A DNA stretch of 6,616 nt, taken from Planctomycetota bacterium (GTDB lineage Bacteria; Planctomycetota; SBBH01; JACQRN01). Numbering within the stretch: the stretch's first letter is position 1; each line of letters starts with the position of its first letter. Location of the stretch: the NCBI GenBank assembly GCA_016206515.1, contig JACQRN010000292.1, positions 1 through 6,616 on the forward strand. Direction: 5' to 3'. Made by a program: the position numbers and the translations under genes. Of the stretch, positions 1-4,480 are shown piece by piece. A model generated the notes under the pieces. The model made no database searches, was not told the DNA's origin, and saw only the letters and a program-made list of their open reading frames with translations.

Positions 1-455
1 AGAAACTTTTTTTCGTTTTCTTGCGGAAAAGTTTCGCCCGCGCACCGTCCGCCGACTTTTGCCGTCGTCGCGCGCGGCGCCCTCACAACCTCAGCGAGCG
101 GCGTGCCGAACAACATTGGTACGGGGCGAGAACGATAAAAACGGCCGCGCGTGTATGGCCCCTGCGGATCCCATCCGCCAGTCATTCCCTCGCGAAGATC
201 CTTTCGCGTCCGGTATTCGAACGCCTTGACGAACGTCACACAGGCAATCACGGTCTTGGGCTTTCCCTTGATGACGATCCGTTCCCCTTTGTGTAGATCG
301 CCATACGGCACAAATCGCTTGCTCCACGCGTTATAGAAACGCCAGACCTCCCCGACGGAGACGTCTGCATTGCTCCAACTCCCAACCGACGCCATCCATC
401 GAATCGCGGACCGATCCCCAACAGCACCTTTTCTTTCCGTTCGCGGCGATCTCAT
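1..455 (-). CDS. Unrecognised protein, partial (C-terminus beyond window)
   Basis: I do not recognise this protein. The minus-strand frame beginning at ATG 455-453 stays open for 151 codons and runs off the left edge, so the stop is not visible. The middle looks like a real protein: an aromatic stretch (VWRFYNAWSKRFVPYGDL, about residues 38-55) is followed by an alternating charged/hydrophobic segment (GERIVIKGKPKTVIACVTF) that suggests beta strands. Codons here have noticeably more A/T third positions than the rest of the window. This could mean foreign origin or a decaying gene. The start is uncertain: the frame is also open upstream of 455, an in-frame ATG lies at 395, and neither has a good ribosome site. 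The last 30 or so codons at the window edge look less protein-like. The competing plus-strand frames look random. Moderate to low confidence that it is expressed. Confidence 0.4.
   Translation of the reverse strand, partial: MRSPRTERKGAVGDRSAIRWMASVGSWSNADVSVGEVWRFYNAWSKRFVPYGDLHKGERIVIKGKPKTVIACVTFVKAFEYRTRKDLREGMTGGWDPQGPYTRGRFYRSRPVPMLFGTPLAEVVRAPRATTAKVGGRCAGETFPQENEKKF
2..35. repeat. 9-bp perfect inverted repeat, A+T-rich stem-loop
   Basis: GAAACTTTT (2-10) and AAAAGTTTC (27-35) are exact reverse complements around a 16-nt spacer that contains T-runs. It could be a weak hairpin, a terminator for a gene on either side, or the edge of an element cut by the window. It lies inside the open minus-strand frame. 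Being A+T-rich in a G+C-rich window makes it stand out, but a 9-bp match alone is modest evidence. Confidence 0.4.
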
Positions 456-511
456 GATGGCGAGCGTACACAGCCCGCAAAATGCGGTCAATTGCGCAGC
501 GCGAAACCCCC

Positions 512-523
512 GAATCTGTCCCC
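512..523 (-). repeat. Single GGGGACAGATTC repeat arm (REP-like)
   Basis: The minus strand reads GGGGACAGATTC here. It shares its first nine bases, GGGGACAGA, with the arms of the fold-back element at 4411-4493. Motifs of this type occur at the tips of REP/MITE-like fold-back elements linked to REP-associated (IS200-like) transposases. No matching arm is visible nearby and no transposase gene is present, so this is at most a half-element or an eroded copy. A small hairpin (CCGCA, AAA loop, TGCGG) lies next to it at 475-487. Confidence 0.35.
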
Positions 524-532
524 CCCCTCCTC

Positions 533-580
533 TATCCTGCGCGTACGGGGCGGCGTCGACCGACGTCGGCCGGAGGGGAG
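533..580 (+). promoter_or_regulatory. Probable promoter, operator-like palindrome and ribosome site for the 587 gene
   Basis: A -10-like TATCCT sits at 533-538, without a convincing -35 at the normal distance. Downstream lies a perfect 10-bp palindrome, CCGACGTCGG (560-569), placed where a repressor could block transcription. A GGAGG ribosome site at 572-576 lies 10 nt before ATG 587 and decides that start over upstream in-frame ATGs. Only the ribosome site is strong; the promoter and operator readings are inference. Confidence 0.4.
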
Positions 581-586
581 GCGTGC

Positions 587-754
587 ATGCAGTTGTTCGT
601 CCTGATGTTCGCGGCCCTGGTCCTGCTCGACATCCGCAAGTCGATGCGCGCGGGAACGGAAGCGCGGGTGAAGCGCGCGGAGGAGGCGACTCCCGCCGCG
701 GACTCCGTCGAGGAATGCGTCGCGCGCATGGAGCGCGGGGAGAGGCTGCTGTGA
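587..754 (+). CDS. Small membrane-anchored protein (55 aa), unknown function
   Basis: A 55-residue protein that I do not recognise. It begins with a hydrophobic segment (FVLMFAALVLL, residues 4-14) followed by Asp and a basic stretch (IRKSMR), which fits a short membrane anchor with a cytoplasmic tail. The rest (residues 22-55) is charged, helix-forming and rich in Glu and Arg, possibly a short coiled coil. The start at 587 is chosen because GGAGG lies 10 nt upstream; an in-frame ATG at 482 would add a non-protein-like extension. Its TGA (752-754) overlaps the GTG start of the next gene as GTGA, so the two are probably co-translated. The small protein may work with or anchor the TPR protein (inference). 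The hydrophobic stretch is short for a full membrane span. Confidence 0.6.
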   Translation: MQLFVLMFAALVLLDIRKSMRAGTEARVKRAEEATPAADSVEECVARMERGERLL

Positions 755-1971
755 AAAAGGCGCGCGCGAAGACGAAGAAGACAAGGAAGAGGAGGCAATC
801 GCTCCCCGAGGAGGTCACGCCCCCCACGGTGATCGTGACGGACGGCAGGGATGTCGCCGTCGAGCTGTTCTACATCGAGGACCGCCACGATGCCCCGCGC
901 GTGAGCGCGAAGACCCGTTCCGTCTTCGAGACCCACCTGCTCCTGGCGCAGGCGAGGCGTCCGGAGACGGAATGTGCGCATCCTCCGCACGCCCCGCACG
1001 ATCCTGGCGGAGCGCTCTCCTACCCGTTCCCGCTTGTCCTCCCGACGGTCCGCCGGGCGCGCCTGGCGCGCACCCTGGCGGAGGCGGTCCCCAGCCGATG
1101 GAAGATCCCGCCGGGACTGTACACGCCCGTCGCCGCAGCGTATGCGATCGCATCGGAGAGGGTCGGACGTCTCTGCCACCGGGCGCGCCGCGCGGCCCTG
1201 CGCCACGCCAAGGCGGGACGTCCGAGGCTCGCCCTCCGGATCCTCCGTACGGCCCTGCGTCACGCGATGCACTCCCCGCACCTGCGGTACGAGATCGCGA
1301 CCTGCCACGCGCGCCTGGGGGACGTGAAGACGGCGGAGCGCTGGCTCTGGCGCGCGGCCGCCTTCCCGCACGACGACGCGAAACTCCATCTGGACATCGC
1401 CGATGCGTACGCGGCGGTCGACCGCAGCCGCGGGGAGCGGCGCGCCCTGGAACGGGCGGTCCGGGCGGCGCCGAAACGCGCAGCGATCCGCCTGCGCCTG
1501 GCGGCCACCCTCTGCGCCGCGAGAAAGTGGGCAGCCGCCGCGCGACACGCCGCGGAGGCGATCCGCCTGCGCCCGCGGAACGCGAACGGATGGCACTTTC
1601 TCGGGATCGCCCTGGGGGGACAGGGAAAACACCGGAAGGGGGCGAGCGCACTCCGGCGGGCGGTCGAACTGTGCCCGGCCGAGTCGGGGGACTGGTACAA
1701 CCTCGGCATCGCCTGCCTGAACTCCGGGCAGGAGGCGCGCGCGGCGGAGGCGTTCCTCGAGGCCGCCCGCCGGAGCCCGACGTTTCCGGAGACGCAGGCG
1801 TACGCCGCCTACGCCTGCGCCCGGGCCGGACGAATGGACGAGGCACGCGCCATGTCCGGTCGTATGCGCGCGGCGGAGCCGCCGCCCGAGCCGGAAACGG
1901 ACAGGATCCTGCGCTCCGCGGAGAGACTCATCCGGCGCGCGGGGGTGGAACGGATGGGAGACAGGGCGTGA
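751..1971 (+). CDS. TPR-repeat protein
   Basis: A 406-residue protein starting at GTG 751, which overlaps the previous stop by 4 bp; a G/A-rich stretch (GGGGAGAGG) just upstream can act as ribosome site. Residues 2-16 are strongly basic (KKARAKTKKTRKRR). A region without recognisable motifs follows to about 170. Then come consecutive tetratricopeptide repeats at about 178-209, 210-243, 244-277, 278-311 and 312-345, plus a last partial one from 346. The TPR pattern is clear in segments such as GWHFLGIALGGQGKHRKGAS and WYNLGIACLNSGQEARAAEA, each followed by AL/AF, a helix and a Pro near the end. TPR arrays form superhelical scaffolds that bind partner proteins. No catalytic domain, signal peptide or membrane segment is seen. 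An upstream extension to 370 in the same frame is rejected as low-quality sequence. The specific role is unknown. Confidence 0.85.
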   Translation: MKKARAKTKKTRKRRQSLPEEVTPPTVIVTDGRDVAVELFYIEDRHDAPRVSAKTRSVFETHLLLAQARRPETECAHPPHAPHDPGGALSYPFPLVLPTVRRARLARTLAEAVPSRWKIPPGLYTPVAAAYAIASERVGRLCHRARRAALRHAKAGRPRLALRILRTALRHAMHSPHLRYEIATCHARLGDVKTAERWLWRAAAFPHDDAKLHLDIADAYAAVDRSRGERRALERAVRAAPKRAAIRLRLAATLCAARKWAAAARHAAEAIRLRPRNANGWHFLGIALGGQGKHRKGASALRRAVELCPAESGDWYNLGIACLNSGQEARAAEAFLEAARRSPTFPETQAYAAYACARAGRMDEARAMSGRMRAAEPPPEPETDRILRSAERLIRRAGVERMGDRA

Positions 1972-1972
1972 T

Positions 1973-2007
1973 TTGCATCTATGCATATGCGTGATATGTT
2001 TATATGT
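1973..2007 (+). promoter_or_regulatory. vapBC promoter/operator, A+T-rich, probably leaderless
   Basis: This short A+T-rich stretch contrasts with its surroundings. TTGCAT (1973-1978) and TATGTT (1995-2000) form a weak -35/-10 pair with a 16-bp spacer. Transcription would then begin at about 2007-2008, at the antitoxin ATG itself; no Shine-Dalgarno sequence precedes that ATG. ATATG occurs three times (1985, 1994, 2002), 9 and 8 bp apart, and an 8-bp palindrome GCATATGC covers 1983-1990. Ribbon-helix-helix antitoxins typically bind such short repeats over their own promoter, so autoregulation is a reasonable inference. Confidence 0.5.
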
Positions 2008-2262
2008 ATGAGGACAACGCTGAATCTGGAGGATGCGCTTCTCCGGCGCGCCAAGGAGGAAGCCGCGCGCGCCGGGCGGACCCTTACGTCGATCGTGGAA
2101 GACGCCCTGCGTGAAAGGCTGGGACGGAAAGCAAGCGCCCCGAGGAAGAGGCGCCCTCCCCTCCCGGTCTCCGATCGCGCCCCGGGGGTGCAACCGGGGA
2201 TCGACCTTGACCACACCGCGAATCTTCTGGACGCACTGGAACCGCCCATTGCTCCTGCTTGA
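2008..2262 (+). CDS. vapB: VapB-type antitoxin (ribbon-helix-helix)
   Basis: An 84-residue antitoxin of a type II toxin-antitoxin pair. The N-terminus MRTTLNLEDALLRRAKEEA is the usual ribbon (TTLNL) plus first helix of VapB-like ribbon-helix-helix DNA-binding domains; the second helix is TLTSIVEDALRERL (about residues 25-38). The basic linker and Pro-rich C-terminal half (about 40-84) would wrap the toxin. I start it at ATG 2008, because the family begins MRTTL. In-frame ATGs at 1981, 1987 and 1996 would add residues that the family does not have and would use up the promoter. The 3' end overlaps the toxin gene, as is normal for such pairs. In the family, VapB neutralises VapC by direct binding and the complex represses the operon. 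Confidence 0.88.
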   Translation: MRTTLNLEDALLRRAKEEAARAGRTLTSIVEDALRERLGRKASAPRKRRPPLPVSDRAPGVQPGIDLDHTANLLDALEPPIAPA

Positions 2263-2680
2263 CGTCAACGTCCTGGTGCACGCCTATCGCCCCGAGCACC
2301 CCCGTCGGGACGACTTCCGGCGCCTCCTGGAACGGCTCGCGGACGGCCCGGAGGCGTACGCGGTCTCGCCCCTGGTCCTGTCAGGATTCCTGCGGATCGT
2401 GACGCACCCCCGCGTGTTCCGTGACCCCGACACGCCCGACAAGGCGATGGCGTTCGCCGAGGCGATCCTGGAGCCACCCCACTGCGTGCAGGTCTCGCCG
2501 GGAACGCGACACTGGGGGATCTTCCGCGACCTGTGCGTACGCACCTCCGCGCGGGGGAATCTCATCCCGGACGCCTACCTCGCCGCGCTCGCCATTGAAC
2601 ACGGATGCGAATGGATCACCACCGACCACGACTACGCCCGTTTCCCCGGTCTCCGGTGGCGGCACCCCCTGGAAAAGTAA
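2249..2680 (+). CDS. vapC: VapC-type toxin, PIN-domain ribonuclease
   Basis: A 143-residue PIN-domain toxin. It has LLDVNVLVHAYRPEH (Asp5) at the N-terminus, ARGNLIPDAYLAALA (Asp108) and TTDHDYARFPGLRW (Asp126, Asp128) at the C-terminus. These acidic residues bind the divalent metal for RNA cleavage. The Glu usual in many PIN proteins is not evident in SPLVLSGFLRI (40-50); from memory, this VapC subfamily often lacks it there. The start is TTG 2249, which overlaps vapB by 14 bp and gives the family-like MLLLDVN. CTG 2255 is an alternative, and no ATG fits. There is no clear ribosome site, so translation is probably coupled to vapB. VapC toxins cut RNA, in studied cases tRNA or rRNA, and slow growth when the antitoxin is lost. 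The specific target here is unknown. Confidence 0.88.
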   Translation: MLLLDVNVLVHAYRPEHPRRDDFRRLLERLADGPEAYAVSPLVLSGFLRIVTHPRVFRDPDTPDKAMAFAEAILEPPHCVQVSPGTRHWGIFRDLCVRTSARGNLIPDAYLAALAIEHGCEWITTDHDYARFPGLRWRHPLEK

Positions 2681-2713
2681 CCCTTCACCTCCACCCTGCG
2701 GCCGCCCGCCGCG

Positions 2714-3157
2714 TCAGACCCGAGGCGCCGCACGGGCCACCCACGGAACGACCGCCGCGCCCGCCAGCGCGCAGCCGGCGCCGAGCCAGAACGGCGCCGC
2801 GTGGCCGACGCGGTCCCAGAGGAGGCCGGCGGCGACGCTCCCGACGAGGACCGCGAGCCCCCCGGCCATCTCGAAGACGCCGAGGGCGGTGCCGCGCAGG
2901 GAGCGCGGCGCGAGATCGGTGACGATCGCCTTGAGCACGCCGTGGGTGAGAGCGATGTACACGCCGTAGGCGGCGAACAACCACGGGACCGCGCCTGCGT
3001 CGTCCATCACCCCGAGGATCGCCGCCGGCATCCCGAGCGCCCCGACGAGAAACAGGGGGAGGACCGGATAGACCATCTCGGAGGCGACGTCCGTCAGAAG
3101 GGAGACCCACCCGAGGAGAAGGACGGTCCGGGGAAGACGCGGCGGCGTGTTACTCAC
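2714..3157 (-). CDS. Internally deleted MFS transporter (147 aa, probable remnant)
   Basis: Major facilitator superfamily sequence at only 147 residues against about 400 for the family. Residues 11-50 (LLLGWVSLLTDVASEMVYP and on) match the first transmembrane helix and its conserved Thr-Asp...Ser-Glu-Met. Residues 58-140 match the last helices, with the conserved loop DLAPRSLRGTALGVFE (81-96) and GLLWDRVGHAAPFW (111-124). Everything between (roughly helices 2-9) is missing, joined in frame near GVMDDAGAVPW (49-59). The start is GTG 3157, which overlaps the HEAT-like gene's stop as GTGAGTAA. The complete protein would export or import a small solute by proton coupling. This form lacks most of the pore and is unlikely to transport. 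It may be a pseudogene that has stayed open, or an assembly collapse. Family assignment is confident; function is not. Confidence 0.72.
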   Translation of the reverse strand: MSNTPPRLPRTVLLLGWVSLLTDVASEMVYPVLPLFLVGALGMPAAILGVMDDAGAVPWLFAAYGVYIALTHGVLKAIVTDLAPRSLRGTALGVFEMAGGLAVLVGSVAAGLLWDRVGHAAPFWLGAGCALAGAAVVPWVARAAPRV

Positions 3158-3665
3158 CCTGGTTCCGCAGGGCGATGTTGATCCTCCGGAGGATTCCCGA
3201 CTCCTCCGGGGTGAGCCCCTCCGATTGCGACACCTCCACGTAGGCCGCGCGCGCGCCCCGCAAACCCGCGGCCGCCTCCGGAGTCCGGATCGATCCGAGG
3301 GCGTCCACCGCGTGCTCGCGCGTCTCCACCTGCTCGTCCCAGTCCGCGACGCACTCCGCCAGCGCCCCGGCCGCCGAACGCGCATCGGATCCCAGCATCG
3401 CGAGCGCCTTCGCGGCGTTGAGCCTCTCGTCGGCGGCGTACGGATCCTGCTCGTCGAGGTTCCGCAGCGACGAGGCGATATCGCCGACCGTCATCGATTC
3501 GACCATCTCGGAAGGCTCCAGGGGCGCCTCCCACGCCGGGCCGTCGTACGACGCCCCGCGCCGCGAGGGGGGCGCCAAGTACGCAAGCATCCCGCCCGCC
3601 ACCGCGCCGAGGACGCCGACGAGAAGGATCGCGCGCCAGGGAGAGCCGCTGCCCACCGCTATCAT
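3150..3665 (-). CDS. Membrane-anchored HEAT-like repeat protein
   Basis: A 171-residue protein with one N-terminal hydrophobic segment (AILLVGVLGAVAGGMLAYLA, residues 12-31), probably an uncleaved anchor, followed by a soluble domain. Residues about 78-145 show helical repeats of HEAT type: ERLNAAKALAMLGSDARSAA, then a helix around ALAECVADWDE, then TREHAVDALGSIRTPEAAAG. Such repeats are protein-binding scaffolds; no enzyme motif is seen. Two starts are possible: ATG 3665, used here, or GTG 3656, which has AGGA at a good distance upstream and a TAGGAT -10-like hexamer. The gene is divergent from the methyltransferase (8 bp between start codons) and overlaps the MFS remnant by 8 bp, so it is the first gene of a two-gene unit. 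It may once have served with that transporter (inference). Confidence 0.62.
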   Translation of the reverse strand: MIAVGSGSPWRAILLVGVLGAVAGGMLAYLAPPSRRGASYDGPAWEAPLEPSEMVESMTVGDIASSLRNLDEQDPYAADERLNAAKALAMLGSDARSAAGALAECVADWDEQVETREHAVDALGSIRTPEAAAGLRGARAAYVEVSQSEGLTPEESGILRRINIALRNQGE

Positions 3666-3673
3666 CCTATCGG
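3660..3673. promoter_or_regulatory. Possible bidirectional -10 region between divergent genes
   Basis: The short A+T-richer stretch TATCATCCTATCGG separates or overlaps two divergent starts. TATCAT (3660-3665) resembles a -10 for the methyltransferase at 3674. TAGGAT on the minus strand (3669-3664) resembles a -10 for the HEAT-like gene if that starts at GTG 3656. I see no good -35 in either direction and no ribosome site for the methyltransferase. The close facing of the two elements implies that polymerase can serve only one direction at a time. Confidence 0.35.
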
Positions 3674-4432
3674 ATGCCCGCCGCGAAGAAGGAGCCCCCC
3701 CCTTGGTACGTCGAGGCGTTCTCGCGCGCGTACCTCGACGTGTACGCCCACCGCCACAACGAGACGTCCGAGCGCGCCGAGGCGCTCGGCGCGCTCGCCC
3801 TCCTGCGCCACGCGCCGGGGGACGGGCGCCTCCTCGACCTCGCCGCGGGGGCGGGCCGCCACGCGCGCCACCTGAAGCAGGCGGGGTGCCGCGTGACCTG
3901 CCTGGACCTCTCGGCGGACCTCCTTCTGGCCGCATCGCGCGCGGGCCTGTCCTGCGTCCGCGGCGACCTGCGTGCCCTCCCGTTCCGGGACGGGGCGTTT
4001 GCGGCCATCGCGTGCCTCTTCTCGTCGTTCGGGTACTTCGCCGACGACAGGGAGAACGCGCGCGTTCTGACGGAGGCCGCGCGCGTGCTGCGCCCCGGCG
4101 GCCGCGCCCTGTTCGACCTGATGGACCCTCGGACGGTGCGGCAAACCCTGCGCGCGCGGGACCGGATCGAGAGGGAGGGGACCGTCATCGAGATCGAACG
4201 CCGCCTGACGCCGGACGACCGGCGCGTCGAGAAATCGGTTCGCCTGACGCGCCCCGGCGAGCCGATGCGGACCTGGACGGAGTCGGTCCGCCTCTTCACC
4301 CGTGACGAGTTCGCCGCCCTGGCCCTCCGCGCAGGTCTCGAAATCGAAGCAACCTACGGCGACTTCGACGGCCATCCGCATGAGAGCGGACGGACCCGGA
4401 TGCTGATATTGGGGACAGACACCAATTTCTAA
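3674..4432 (+). CDS. Class I SAM-dependent methyltransferase
   Basis: A 252-residue Rossmann-fold methyltransferase. Motif I is LLDLAAGAGRHARHL (53-67), the SAM-binding Gly loop. The acidic end of the second strand is Asp78 (TCLDLS), and the adenine-side motif is GDLRALPF (97-104). A CLFSSFGYF segment (114-122) sits where the active-site strand ends, and LRPGGRALFDLM (139-150) is the usual late strand. The C-terminal part (about 165-245) forms beta strands and a helix (LFTRDEFAALALRAGLEIEA). The substrate cannot be told: relatives include small-molecule and O-/N-methyltransferases of the Methyltransf_11/25 type. The start ATG 3674 precedes PWYVEAFSRAYLDVYAH, a typical N-terminus, with no Shine-Dalgarno sequence. 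The last six residues (GTDTNF) and the stop come from the fold-back repeat at 4411, so the original C-terminus has been altered. Confidence 0.85.
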   Translation: MPAAKKEPPPWYVEAFSRAYLDVYAHRHNETSERAEALGALALLRHAPGDGRLLDLAAGAGRHARHLKQAGCRVTCLDLSADLLLAASRAGLSCVRGDLRALPFRDGAFAAIACLFSSFGYFADDRENARVLTEAARVLRPGGRALFDLMDPRTVRQTLRARDRIEREGTVIEIERRLTPDDRRVEKSVRLTRPGEPMRTWTESVRLFTRDEFAALALRAGLEIEATYGDFDGHPHESGRTRMLILGTDTNF

Positions 4433-4471
4433 TGTGGAAAACGCACGGGCACGCCCGAGGAGTTATCCACA
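4433..4471. other. Two DnaA-box-like 9-mers in inverted orientation within the fold-back
   Basis: TTATCCACA (4463-4471, plus strand) is a perfect consensus DnaA box. On the minus strand, TTTTCCACA (4441-4433) also fits the relaxed TTWTNCACA pattern. They are mirror copies because they lie in the two arms of the palindrome. Nothing else here suggests a replication origin, so I read this as part of the repeat's sequence. Confidence 0.35.
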
Positions 4472-4480
4472 ATTTTAATT
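4440..4480. terminator. Probable bidirectional terminator (central hairpin of the repeat)
   Basis: The central stem CGGGC/GCCCG with a 2-base loop, extended by the imperfect arms, lies directly downstream of two converging stop codons (4432 and 4479). A T-rich tract (AATTTTAATT, 4471-4480) follows on the plus strand. This is a sensible place and shape for ending both transcripts. A 2-base loop is tight, so the real loop may be wider. Confidence 0.45.

Noticed and set aside
370..750. N-terminal extension of the TPR frame up to ATG 370
   Set aside because: The added residues are not protein-like, overlap the small gene at 587 entirely, and have no ribosome site. GTG 751 with the GTGA overlap is better.
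1612..1624. GGGGACAGG, resembling the repeat tip
   Set aside because: It lies inside a well-formed TPR repeat, matches only the first eight bases, and has no inverted partner.
532..2268. A 578-codon minus-strand open frame opposite the TPR and vapB genes
   Set aside because: It is a G+C-driven shadow: Arg/Pro/Gly-rich, with no domain pattern, while the plus strand carries clear TPR and ribbon-helix-helix motifs.
2681..2713. Terminator between the convergent vapC and MFS genes
   Set aside because: The 33-bp gap has only a GCGGCCGC palindrome (2698-2705), with no useful stem and no T-tract.
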